From: Aminipila sp963524205
GTDB lineage: Bacteria > Bacillota > Clostridia > Peptostreptococcales > Anaerovoracaceae
Assembly: GCA_963524205.1 (NCBI GenBank)
Contig: CAURED010000004.1
Coordinates: 62,001 to 126,000, forward strand
Length of the DNA: 64,000 nt
Direction of reading: 5' to 3'
The translations under genes and the position numbers were made by a program. Positions 16,075 to 24,928 of this stretch are shown here, piece by piece (position 1 is the first letter of the stretch; each line of letters opens with the position of its first letter). Below the pieces are notes generated by a model, which saw only the letters and a program-made list of their open reading frames with translations, did no database searches and was not told the origin of the DNA.

Positions 16075-17997
16075 CTATTTTACTATATTTTTATTATTCC
16101 ATACAGTAAACTTCATAATTGTTAGAAGAAGAGCTGCAAAGAATACCAATCCGCCAATATTACCAAGCGAAATACCTCTTGATGCAAGATTAATATAATC
16201 TCCAAAAGATCCTCCAGCAACTGGAATAACTGCGAATACTGCTAATAAAATACCGACCAGACCTTCACCAGCAATCAGACCGGAAGTATAAAGAATGCCA
16301 CTTTCAATAACATTGCTCTTAGTCTGCTCATTATTATACTTTTTCTTATCAAGATATAATCTGATCAGTCCGCCTGCCATGATTGGGGTTGATAAATGAA
16401 TTGGTAAATATAAACCAATTGCAAATGGAAGTACTGGCATCTGTAATATTTCAATTACGATAGCAATACCTACACCTACAAATACTAGATTCCATGGTAG
16501 ATTTCCGCCCATTACACCTTCAATTACCATCTTCATTAAAGTTGCCTGTGGAGCAGGAAGTTCTGTAGAACCGTATCCCCAAGCACTATTTAATAAGTAA
16601 AGAATAGCACCAATTGCAATAGCAGATGCAATAACACCAATTATTTCGCCAATCTGCTGTTTCTTTGGAGTAGCACCAACTATATAACCCGTCTTTAAAT
16701 CCTGAGAAGTATCCCCGGCAATTGCCGCAACAATACAAATAACTGAACCTATGGTAATAGCTGCTACCATACCTGCCATACCTGTATTTCCTGAAGCCTT
16801 TAAGATGATAGTAGTAATAAGCAATGTTGCTATAGTCATACCTGATACAGGGTTATTGGAACTACCTACGAGTCCTACCATCCTGGAGGATACTGTTGCA
16901 AAGAAGAAACCAAATATTATGATAAGTATAGCTCCAAACAAGTTAACTGGGATAGCAGGAACTAACCACATAACTAAGGCAATTGCAATAATTCCAAGTA
17001 AAACAACCTTTAGAGATAAATCTTGTGCAGTTCTGTCTATGGATGTACTTCCCTGACCATATCCTTTCATGGCATCTCTAAATGTAGTGATAATCAAAGG
17101 TAAAGATTTAATTAAACTAATGATGCCTCCCGTTGCAACTGCACCAGCACCAACATATCTAACATAGCTTGACCAAATGCCCCAAGTTCCTAGTTCACTA
17201 ATTGGAGCAGTGGCCGGAAATAAAACCATATCCCCACCAAAAGACGCAATTAACGGCATTACAACAAACCATGCTGTTACACCTCCAGCTAACATATAAG
17301 AAGAAATTCTAGGACCGCAGATATACCCTACACCTGCAAGTGCTGGAAGCACGTCTGCACCGATACCAGATCCCTTATAAGATGAAATACTATAATCAAC
17401 CTCGCTTGGAAATAGTTTGAAACCATCCGCAATTAACTTATATACTGCGGCAATACCAAGACCTGCAAATACACTGATTGCCTTAGAGCCTCCCTGTTCC
17501 CCTGCCATTAAAACTTCTGCACAAGCAGTTCCCTCTGGATAAGGAACTATACCATGCTCTTTAACGATAAGTGCTGTACGTAAAGGTATCATGAAAAAAA
17601 CACCTAACATGCCACCACAAAGTGCAATCAATGTGATAGTTATAAGTGAAGGCATTTCTCCAACACCCTCTGCCGCCCACATAAATAGTGCAGGCATTGT
17701 AAAAATTGCTCCGGCAGCTACTGATTCACCAGCCGATCCAATCGTCTGAACCATATTGTTTTCTAAAATGGATTCCTTTTTGAGAATAATGCGAATAATA
17801 CCCATAGAAATAACTGCTGCTGGAATGGAAGCGGATACAGTCATACCCACTCTCAATCCCAGGTAGGCGTTAGCACCGCCAAACAAAATGGCCAATATCA
17901 CACCTAACAAAATTGAGGTTACTGTGAATTCTGGCATAATTTTGTCTGCTGCTATAAACGGTTTAAAACTTGTGACATTTGAATTATTTTCTTTCAT
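16075..17997 (-). CDS. OPT-family oligopeptide transporter
   Basis: This protein of 640 residues has about 15 hydrophobic segments and belongs to the oligopeptide transporter family, proton-driven importers of short peptides or metal-peptide complexes. Family features include GGANAYLGLRVGMTVSASIP near the N-terminus, PYPEGTACAEVL and GDTSQDLKTGYIVGATPKKQ in the middle. It heads an operon with pqqD-like, a small gene, pepD and a radical SAM gene. No ribosome site lies at the normal distance from the ATG; instead AGAGGG is separated from it by a perfect 9-pair inverted repeat (18007-18033), described separately. Confidence 0.93.
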   Translation of the reverse strand: MKENNSNVTSFKPFIAADKIMPEFTVTSILLGVILAILFGGANAYLGLRVGMTVSASIPAAVISMGIIRIILKKESILENNMVQTIGSAGESVAAGAIFTMPALFMWAAEGVGEMPSLITITLIALCGGMLGVFFMIPLRTALIVKEHGIVPYPEGTACAEVLMAGEQGGSKAISVFAGLGIAAVYKLIADGFKLFPSEVDYSISSYKGSGIGADVLPALAGVGYICGPRISSYMLAGGVTAWFVVMPLIASFGGDMVLFPATAPISELGTWGIWSSYVRYVGAGAVATGGIISLIKSLPLIITTFRDAMKGYGQGSTSIDRTAQDLSLKVVLLGIIAIALVMWLVPAIPVNLFGAILIIIFGFFFATVSSRMVGLVGSSNNPVSGMTIATLLITTIILKASGNTGMAGMVAAITIGSVICIVAAIAGDTSQDLKTGYIVGATPKKQQIGEIIGVIASAIAIGAILYLLNSAWGYGSTELPAPQATLMKMVIEGVMGGNLPWNLVFVGVGIAIVIEILQMPVLPFAIGLYLPIHLSTPIMAGGLIRLYLDKKKYNNEQTKSNVIESGILYTSGLIAGEGLVGILLAVFAVIPVAGGSFGDYINLASRGISLGNIGGLVFFAALLLTIMKFTVWNNKNIVK

Positions 17998-18006
17998 TCA
18001 GTTTAT

Positions 18007-18033
18007 TGTAAAGTAAACATTTTATACTTTACA
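18007..18033 (-). promoter_or_regulatory. Inverted repeat 1 between Shine-Dalgarno and OPT start
   Basis: The arms TGTAAAGTA and TACTTTACA are separated by nine bases. On the minus strand the repeat directly follows AGAGGGC and is followed by nine bases and then the ATG at 17997. It could be a protein operator or an RNA hairpin that brings the ribosome site next to the start codon. Confidence 0.7.
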
Positions 18034-18090
18034 GCCCTCTTATATAAATATTATTAAATTTATTCTATGAATTTTATTTGGTTTAGTTTA

Positions 18091-18118
18091 TGTAAAGTAT
18101 GTATTTTATTACTTTACA
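18091..18118 (-). promoter_or_regulatory. Inverted repeat 2, duplicate of repeat 1
   Basis: It has the same nine-base arms with a ten-base spacer, again preceded on the minus strand by GGAGGGC and followed by a similar ATAAACT segment. The two repeat centres are about 84.5 bases apart, close to eight helical turns. The whole leader unit looks tandemly duplicated. Confidence 0.7.
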
Positions 18119-18227
18119 GCCCTCCTTTCAGTTTTTATTTAAGCTACTATATTATAGCATAGTTTCCCAAATATTAGCATGTCTGTTTATGTCGAATCAC
18201 AAATTAGGTTGTTATTTATTATAAAAA

Positions 18228-18881
18228 TTATGATAGTATCTTGCTTACCCATTCAATATTAATAGATTGATAGCCTTCTTCTGTATTTTTATCTATTTTA
18301 TCTTTAAGATTTTCCTTTGTCTCTTTAATCAAATCATCATCAATCGGAATAAGGGACTGCCTTCCATCTGCAAACATGATTACTATTTCATGTTTATGTT
18401 CTTTTGACGGATAATAGAACATGCCTGCAATGCTGTCTACATCCATGCCTTCATTGCCCGATTTGAATAAAATCAACATTTTTATAATTTCTATTACTCT
18501 GTCGTCTAGCTTCATATCATGTATCATTATTTTTTCTGCCAGCTCATTTACATTGCTTACAGCTCTATAGATATAACCCTGTCTTGCTTGTATTTCAAAG
18601 GTCTCTGGAGAGTCTAAAAGGACCTTATTCATCTCCTTTATTGAATCTGCGTCAGCAGTAAGATAAACCATTAAGTGTTTTTGCATATCATGATATAAGC
18701 AGGGATAAGCTATTGGAAACTTTTTGCCGCACTTTTCGCATGTAAAAACGAACAATTCTCCATTTAATACTTTCTCTTTTAATTCTGGGTCCAAATCTGC
18801 AATGATATTTTGCCATGTTACAAAGTTTTGCTTATTTTCGCATTCAGGGCATGAAACTTCATTCGTTGTACATTTTGACAT
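18228..18881 (-). CDS. CpXC-domain zinc-ribbon protein
   Basis: The N-terminus contains two CxxC pairs, CPECENKQNF and CEKCGKKFPIAYPCLYHD, the CpXC arrangement of a small zinc-binding domain of unknown role. The rest (about 75-217) is an alpha/beta region with no recognised motif. The ATG at 18881 is chosen because AAAGGAA lies just upstream. The start is five bases beyond the end of the upstream membrane-protein gene, so the two are co-transcribed. Function unknown. Confidence 0.75.
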   Translation of the reverse strand: MSKCTTNEVSCPECENKQNFVTWQNIIADLDPELKEKVLNGELFVFTCEKCGKKFPIAYPCLYHDMQKHLMVYLTADADSIKEMNKVLLDSPETFEIQARQGYIYRAVSNVNELAEKIMIHDMKLDDRVIEIIKMLILFKSGNEGMDVDSIAGMFYYPSKEHKHEIVIMFADGRQSLIPIDDDLIKETKENLKDKIDKNTEEGYQSINIEWVSKILS

Positions 18882-18885
18882 ATTA

Positions 18886-19389
18886 CTATTCCTTTCTTTT
18901 TCTCTTTGCAATTTCAAGAGCATTTTTCAACATCATATTTTTAAATTTTTCAATCGTTTCTTTTTCTAAATTAGGTACATTTGCCATACTTACAATTTCA
19001 ATTATACTGAAGTGCTCTGAAGTCTTTAATCGCTCTACCACTTTGCGATAAATCACTTTAGTAACTGTCTCATTATCCTCTTGTAAGAATATAAGGAAAC
19101 TCATCCTGCCCCAAGCCTTACCAAATTCAATATGGACTGGACTAGTGGTAACTTTCCGGATTAATTCCTCTACCCCGCTTTTTAGTTCACCAACTATAAT
19201 ATCTACAATTGCACTATTTATAATAAGAAAAAAACTAACTCCAAAGACCATAGCCAAAACAAATCCAACAGAATCTCCCCATGCCTTTGTAGTGTAATAA
19301 AACATAATGAGCGAAAGGGGAATAAACAAAAGTCTAATCCCCTTAAAAAATGTTATTTTTATATTTTTATGTTTCTTTTTGTTTTGCAT
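18886..19389 (-). CDS. Membrane protein of unknown function
   Basis: A protein of 167 residues with a basic N-terminus and two hydrophobic segments (about 17-35 and 40-62), followed by a soluble C-terminal part of about 100 residues ending in a Lys/Arg cluster. I do not recognise the family. It is paired with the CpXC gene, which starts directly behind its stop. Confidence 0.55.
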   Translation of the reverse strand: MQNKKKHKNIKITFFKGIRLLFIPLSLIMFYYTTKAWGDSVGFVLAMVFGVSFFLIINSAIVDIIVGELKSGVEELIRKVTTSPVHIEFGKAWGRMSFLIFLQEDNETVTKVIYRKVVERLKTSEHFSIIEIVSMANVPNLEKETIEKFKNMMLKNALEIAKRKRKE

Positions 19390-19430
19390 ATTTATTTTTT
19401 CTCCAACTTTATAATCTTATCATTTTCTTT

Positions 19431-20984
19431 CTATGCATAAACATCTCTGTCCCAGGAACCTTTTAAATATTTTTTAAAAGTACTTAATAATGTAGAGGTT
19501 TCATCCATAAAATAAGATCTCGCTACATTACCATTTGCATCCCAATCGCATCCATCCCACCAGACAGCAGCTTTTATACGGTCGTAGTTCCCTATTGTAT
19601 TGAACATGTTAATTACCCATTGGTTTTTGTCACCGCCCATACTTGCAGAAGAGAACTCTGTAATCATAAGTGGCTGTTCAAACTTTGCACAATAGTCATA
19701 ATAAAGGCCCTCGTATAACTCATCAAATTCATGCCATTTTTCTCCCGTGGAGGCATAGTATGTGCCTGTATTGTAAGCAGTCATACCTACTACATCAACA
19801 TATTTGTCTCCTGGATAATACATCATTTCATCATTCCAATTGAAATTAGGGAAAGAAGCGCAGTTTGGATTCCATATCCAGATAACATTTTGAGCTCCTG
19901 CCTTTTCAAAAAAGCTATAGACATACTTATAAAATTCTTTGTACATAGTAGTGTCTTTAGATGTGTTATAGCTGGAATATGGACACCAGTCACCATTCAT
20001 TTCATTACCAAGCCTAAACATTACAGGATGCCCAAATTCTGCCACAACCTGAGCATAATCTCCTAAGAATTCGTCATACTGACCATCTAAAACATCATAT
20101 ACCATATTTCCATCCGATTTCCAAGTTGTCTGAAGTGTAAGCTCTAGAACCTTATTATGGTCATAAGCAGTTTCCAATCTCTGCTTAAGATTTGGATGTT
20201 TATAAGTATTATCAAATTCACTATAGTTTAAAAGAATTGGAAATTCATAATCATAGTAATTTTCATAGTAATCAAGCATTGAATAATCAAAACCTGCAGT
20301 ATCTGGTTCAAAAATGCCCCAGGTTAAATCTGCTTCATCACTAAAATAATTTTGGTAGAAAGCCTTAGTTTCATCATTCCAATTTTTTTCATCTATATCA
20401 ATTTTCTGTGCAACTCTCATATATGCTGGTTTTGTTGGTGTGAAAGTGGTAAAGCTATTAATTAAATAAGTATATCCCCCTAAATTTGCTATAGGGTCCG
20501 TTGCTTTCACAAAAATGGTATAACAATAATTGTCCTGCTGTATATCCATACATATATAATAATTCTTATCATTGTTTACTCTTGACAATTTATTTCTATG
20601 CCATACCACAATATTTACAGAGTGTCCATTTATAGTTTGTACGCCATTATATTCAGTCACATGATCATTCGTATTATTCAAGAACTTATTTGAATAGTTA
20701 ATATAACCAGCCTTGCTTGTGTTACCAATATACTGCTTGTAGATTTCTATTCTTTTATTTGTGTTTTCTAAAACAGTCCCAACACTAGAATATCTCATAT
20801 CTACATTCATGCCCTTGTCAATATTTAAACTATAACCATCTACATAATTCGTCAACAAATCATAAGTACCTGCATCTGTTAAGCTGTATTGTGAAGATGC
20901 TGCTGCAGCTGTTTCGGCAAATGCTACACCAGTAGTTCCAAAACTCATTGTCAATAATACTAATACTGCTAAAAACCTTTTCAA
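19431..20984 (-). CDS. Secreted glycoside hydrolase, GH26-like
   Basis: Residues 1-27 form a signal peptide (MKRFLAVLVLLTMSF then a small-residue AFA cleavage site). Residues 30-165 are an unassigned beta-rich region. The C-terminal TIM-barrel part (about 200-510) has the GH26 layout: the acid/base Glu in MFRLGNEMNGDW, IWIWNPN, and the nucleophile Glu in MITEFSSASM, with WWDGCDWD at the end. GH26 enzymes hydrolyse mannans or mixed-linkage glucans; related clan members act on other beta-glycans, so the substrate is open. It acts outside the cell and is transcribed as a single gene or behind the flavoprotein gene. Confidence 0.78.
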   Translation of the reverse strand: MKRFLAVLVLLTMSFGTTGVAFAETAAAASSQYSLTDAGTYDLLTNYVDGYSLNIDKGMNVDMRYSSVGTVLENTNKRIEIYKQYIGNTSKAGYINYSNKFLNNTNDHVTEYNGVQTINGHSVNIVVWHRNKLSRVNNDKNYYICMDIQQDNYCYTIFVKATDPIANLGGYTYLINSFTTFTPTKPAYMRVAQKIDIDEKNWNDETKAFYQNYFSDEADLTWGIFEPDTAGFDYSMLDYYENYYDYEFPILLNYSEFDNTYKHPNLKQRLETAYDHNKVLELTLQTTWKSDGNMVYDVLDGQYDEFLGDYAQVVAEFGHPVMFRLGNEMNGDWCPYSSYNTSKDTTMYKEFYKYVYSFFEKAGAQNVIWIWNPNCASFPNFNWNDEMMYYPGDKYVDVVGMTAYNTGTYYASTGEKWHEFDELYEGLYYDYCAKFEQPLMITEFSSASMGGDKNQWVINMFNTIGNYDRIKAAVWWDGCDWDANGNVARSYFMDETSTLLSTFKKYLKGSWDRDVYA

Positions 20985-21004
20985 ATCAATCTTTCTCCTC
21001 TCGA

Positions 21005-22561
21005 CTATATATCTATCTGTTTCCTTTCAATTGGGCTATATTCCATTGCAATTTTTTCTGCAATTTTTATTCCATCTACTGCTGCTGAAGTTATACCTCC
21101 TGCATATCCCGCACCCTCTCCAACAGGATATATGCCCTTATTGTTGCTTTCAAAGCACTCATCTCTAAGGATTCTCACTGGTGAAGAGCTTCTGGTTTCA
21201 ACCGCAGTTAAAATTGCCTCTGGTGAATTAAATCCCCTTATCTTTCTTCCTAGAAATGGCATAGCCTCCAGCATTGCTTCTACTGCAAAATCAGGCAGAC
21301 AATTTCTTACTTTGTTACCATTTTCCTTTTTATCAACAAATTCTTTCCAAGACGACTTAGGAGCACTATAGTTACTTCCACCCTCAACAAAAGCCTTTCT
21401 TTCATATTTTTCTTGAAAGTCCACGCCTGCTAATGGATGATCTGATTCAAAATCTGAAGTCTTGACATCTACCAAAAGTGCACTATTTGCATATTTACTA
21501 TCTCTTTCATGATAGCTCATGCCATTTGTAACCACACCTCCTGCTTGAGAAGAAGCTATAACAACTTCGCCACCTGGACACATGCAGAAAGTATATACTC
21601 CTCTGCCATTTTCACATCTATGGGATAATTTGTAATCCGCTGCACCCAGGCCCGTATCTGCACGTCCATATTGTGCTTTATCAATCATCTTTTGCGGATG
21701 TTCTATTCTTACTCCCATAGAAAATGGCTTTTGAATCATATGAATACCTCGCTGGTTTAGCATTCTAAAGGTATCTCTTGCACTATGACCAATAGCCAGA
21801 ATTAGATTTTCTGTTTCTATCCATTCTCTATCATTTACCTGTACAGCATTGACAGCCCCTTCGGTAATTTTGATATCTGTTAATTTTGAAGCAAAACGGA
21901 TTTCTCCTCCATTTTTTATAATTTTCTTTCTTATATTTACAACTACTTGACGAAGTATATCTGTTCCTATATGCGGCTTCTGCTTATATAATATTTCGTC
22001 ATTTCCACCTGCTGCCGCCAGTTCTTCAAGTACCTTATGAATTCTAAAATCTTTTATTTGTGTCGTAAGTTTACCGTCAGAAAAAGTACCAGCACCTCCC
22101 TCGCCAAATTGGACGTTGGATTCTTCATCTAGAATTCCCTCATTCCAAAATTTTTGGACATCAATTACTCTTTGTTCTACACAATTTCCTCTTTCAAGGA
22201 TTAAAGGTTTAAACCCCATCTCTGACAATATCAAAGCTGCAAACATGCCGCAAGGTCCAAAACCTACTATAACTGGTTTATTTTTCATATTTTTCGCACC
22301 AAAAGCTACAAACTTATATTTATTATCAGGAGCTTCTGTAATTTTCAATCTTGAAGTTACCTTCGAAATATCAGCATTTACTGAAAAATCAACAGTATAA
22401 ACCATCTTAATGTCGCCTTTATCTCTTGCGTCTATTGATTCTTTGACGATTCTATACTCTGTTACAGAAATATCTTCCATCCCAATTTTTTGTAATATCT
22501 TTTCTGGAATATTTAATTTATCTTCATTTAAATCTAGCTTAATCTGACTAATTCTATACAT
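21005..22561 (-). CDS. FAD-dependent dehydrogenase (COG2509 type)
   Basis: This flavoprotein of 518 residues has an N-terminal ferredoxin-like region (1-90). A dinucleotide-binding motif VIVGFGPCGMFAAL follows near residue 97, then FGEGGAGTFSDGKLTT, LAIGHSARDTF and the C-terminal PVGEGAGYAGGITSAAVDG that closes the FAD site. This is the uncharacterised COG2509 group, widespread in anaerobes. The ATG directly follows the stop of the upstream BaiN-like gene, so the two are co-translated. The substrate is unknown. Confidence 0.88.
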   Translation of the reverse strand: MYRISQIKLDLNEDKLNIPEKILQKIGMEDISVTEYRIVKESIDARDKGDIKMVYTVDFSVNADISKVTSRLKITEAPDNKYKFVAFGAKNMKNKPVIVGFGPCGMFAALILSEMGFKPLILERGNCVEQRVIDVQKFWNEGILDEESNVQFGEGGAGTFSDGKLTTQIKDFRIHKVLEELAAAGGNDEILYKQKPHIGTDILRQVVVNIRKKIIKNGGEIRFASKLTDIKITEGAVNAVQVNDREWIETENLILAIGHSARDTFRMLNQRGIHMIQKPFSMGVRIEHPQKMIDKAQYGRADTGLGAADYKLSHRCENGRGVYTFCMCPGGEVVIASSQAGGVVTNGMSYHERDSKYANSALLVDVKTSDFESDHPLAGVDFQEKYERKAFVEGGSNYSAPKSSWKEFVDKKENGNKVRNCLPDFAVEAMLEAMPFLGRKIRGFNSPEAILTAVETRSSSPVRILRDECFESNNKGIYPVGEGAGYAGGITSAAVDGIKIAEKIAMEYSPIERKQIDI

Positions 22562-23836
22562 TTATTCTCCAATCACCATTTTCGGTGTAAGCGACTCCGC
22601 TACGCCTCTTCCAGCCTTTATCCCTGTAAGCCAGGCATTGTGCAAGTTAAATCCACCACATGGTGCATCATAATCAAGAAGTTCACCAGCAAAATAAATG
22701 CCTTCAGAGAGTTTCGATTCCATTGTCTCTAAATTCACTTCATCCAAAATAAGTCCACCGCCAGTGCACTGGGCCTCTTTCCAGCCTTTTGCCCCTGTAA
22801 CAACATATCTGCTGCTTTTTAAAAGCATAGCGATTTCTTCTATACCTTCATAAGTAATATTCCCAATAGTACTGCTTTTATCTTTTAATGCCTCCTGAAT
22901 AATTTGCTCACCAAGTTTCATATTTATAATTGATGCCAAATAAATTTCTGCTGGCATTTCTGACATTAAAAATCTTCTATCCTTTAAAAATTCTATCACT
23001 TCGACTTCTTCCATTTCTGGTAAGAAGTCAATCTCTATACTATATTGCTTAAAAGCCTCATCCAAAGTAATATTACCGTTCAGTTCTAATTTTATATATC
23101 TGCTTAGATTAAAAATGCAAATGCCTGACAGTCCATCTGCCGTAAATTGGATTTCACCGGTTTCTTCTGCAACGGGCTGTTCGTTTTTCAGTAAAGTAAC
23201 ATTACCTTTTACTCTTATACCCTTTAATGATTTTTTTACACTTTCACATTCAAGCGGTACGAGAACAGGATATACCGTCGTAATAGTATGCCCAAATGTT
23301 TTTGCAATTCCATACCCATCACCAGTTGTTCCGAACTGAGGACCCGACTTGCCTCCACATGCTAAAATCACTTTTTGGCAAGGTATAATAACTTTCTCAT
23401 TTGCACAATCAATATTTACTTTAAAACCCTCTTCTTCAATTTTTATAACACTTAGTACCTGACAATTAGTAAATGTCGTAACGTTAAGCTTTTTGACTTT
23501 CCATTTTAATAATTCCAAAACCGAAGCTGCCTGTCCACTTTGTGGATATATACGCCCTTGGTCCTCTTCCTTTAATACAACTCCGCTATTATTCAAAAAA
23601 ACTTTTACAACTTCATAATCTGTACAGGATGAATTCGTAATATTGCATCTTCCATTTCCTGTAGCAAGAAGTTTTTTTCCAAGTTCCTCTTTTTTCTCTA
23701 CAATACAAACACTTAGTGTAGGATTTTTTTCCACAACACTAATAGCTGCAGCTAATCCAGAGGCTCCACCACCAATGATGCATACATCAAAGAATATATC
23801 GTATAATGATTTAGTACTTTTCTGTTTACTATTCAT
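22562..23836 (-). CDS. HI0933/BaiN-family FAD-dependent oxidoreductase
   Basis: The Rossmann motif CIIGGGASGLAAAI lies near the N-terminus and is followed by GKKLLATGNGRCNITN, the hallmark of the HI0933 (BaiN) family. CGGKSGPQFGTTGDGYGIA and the C-terminal FAGELLDYDAPCGGFNLH complete the FAD-binding pattern. Some relatives act on bile-acid intermediates, but this is not a guide to the substrate here. The ATG at 23836 has GAGG nine bases upstream; an ATG at 23851 is a longer option. It is directly followed by the COG2509 gene. Confidence 0.88.
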   Translation of the reverse strand: MNSKQKSTKSLYDIFFDVCIIGGGASGLAAAISVVEKNPTLSVCIVEKKEELGKKLLATGNGRCNITNSSCTDYEVVKVFLNNSGVVLKEEDQGRIYPQSGQAASVLELLKWKVKKLNVTTFTNCQVLSVIKIEEEGFKVNIDCANEKVIIPCQKVILACGGKSGPQFGTTGDGYGIAKTFGHTITTVYPVLVPLECESVKKSLKGIRVKGNVTLLKNEQPVAEETGEIQFTADGLSGICIFNLSRYIKLELNGNITLDEAFKQYSIEIDFLPEMEEVEVIEFLKDRRFLMSEMPAEIYLASIINMKLGEQIIQEALKDKSSTIGNITYEGIEEIAMLLKSSRYVVTGAKGWKEAQCTGGGLILDEVNLETMESKLSEGIYFAGELLDYDAPCGGFNLHNAWLTGIKAGRGVAESLTPKMVIGE

Positions 23837-23979
23837 AATTTTATACCTCATATTTTATATCATAACTTTTTTATTTTACCACAAATAAAAACCTTTTGCC
23901 ATCCATTAGTTTTCATGATATTATTATTACGCTTTCTATGCAAAATAAGAGCAGGTTAATTATAACAGGAGTTTATATA

Positions 23980-24825
23980 ATGCTTAAATTTATAAAAACA
24001 GTTTTTGAACTGTTTATACTTTTTTTAATTTTAATTACAATAGCATTCGGCTATGCAAGATATATTGAGCCTTACAATTTAAAATCTGTAGAACTTTCTT
24101 TGGAAGACCCAGAATTACAACTTGAAGCTGGAAAAAGCAATCTAAAAATTGCCGTTTTCTCTGATACTCACTTTAGTGACTGGTATACAACTGATGATTT
24201 TGAAAAAGTCATATCCATCATAAATGAGCAATCTCCAGACTTAGTTTTTTTTGCGGGTGACCTTATTGACAACTTTAATACCTATACAGGAGATGTAAAT
24301 AAAATAACTGATTGTCTTTCAAGAATTGAAGCTCCCTTAGGGAAGTTTGCCGTATACGGAAATCACGATTATGGCGGCGGTGCTGAATGGGAATATGAAG
24401 GTATCATGCAGACGGGAGGCTTTACCGTCCTTGCTGGAGATTATTATGCCTTTGACAATTTAAATCTTGCCATTATTGGAATTGATGACATTCTTATCGG
24501 TGGAGGCTCACCTGCTATAGCCAGCTGGGGCAGAGCTGATTTTTATAATATCGTCTTGTGCCATGAACCCGATGTGGTTGATGAGATTTTAGATTACAAT
24601 GTAAACTTAATGATTTCAGGGCATACTCATGGAGGTCAGATTAATATTCCCGGCTATACAGCAGAGTTTCTTCCCCGTTATGGAGAAAAATATTTAAAGG
24701 GCTTATTTGAATTTGAAAACAATATCAATACGAAACTTTATGTTACCTCAGGTATTGGTATGACAAAACTTCCTTTTAGATTTATGGCCCCGCCTGATGT
24801 TACATTTATAACTTTACATAATTAA
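23980..24825 (+). CDS. YkuE-type membrane-anchored metallophosphoesterase
   Basis: An N-terminal membrane anchor (about residues 8-26) is followed by a calcineurin-type phosphoesterase domain with AVFSDTHFSD, FFAGDLIDN, YGNHDYGGG, CHEPDVVD and SGHTHGGQINIP, which together supply the two-metal site. YkuE-like enzymes act at the outer face of the membrane on phosphoester bonds; the substrate is not settled. The ATG at 23980 has AGGAG nine bases upstream; the frame is open to 23896 without support. The gene is transcribed alone, divergent from the flavoprotein pair. Confidence 0.9.
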   Translation: MLKFIKTVFELFILFLILITIAFGYARYIEPYNLKSVELSLEDPELQLEAGKSNLKIAVFSDTHFSDWYTTDDFEKVISIINEQSPDLVFFAGDLIDNFNTYTGDVNKITDCLSRIEAPLGKFAVYGNHDYGGGAEWEYEGIMQTGGFTVLAGDYYAFDNLNLAIIGIDDILIGGGSPAIASWGRADFYNIVLCHEPDVVDEILDYNVNLMISGHTHGGQINIPGYTAEFLPRYGEKYLKGLFEFENNINTKLYVTSGIGMTKLPFRFMAPPDVTFITLHN

Positions 24826-24836
24826 ACAATTCTACT

Positions 24837-24902
24837 AAAAAGGACTTTATCCGATTAAAGTAACAGCAGTGACCTGCAAAATTAATCGGATAAAGTCCTT
24901 TT
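24837..24902. terminator. Long bidirectional terminator between phosphoesterase and sulP
   Basis: Arms of about 20 bases (AAAGGACTTTATCCGATTAA and its complement) are separated by a loop of some 24 bases, with A/T runs at both ends. The flanking genes converge. Confidence 0.88.
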
Positions 24903-24928
24903 ATATACACTTTTTTATTATGTTGTTA

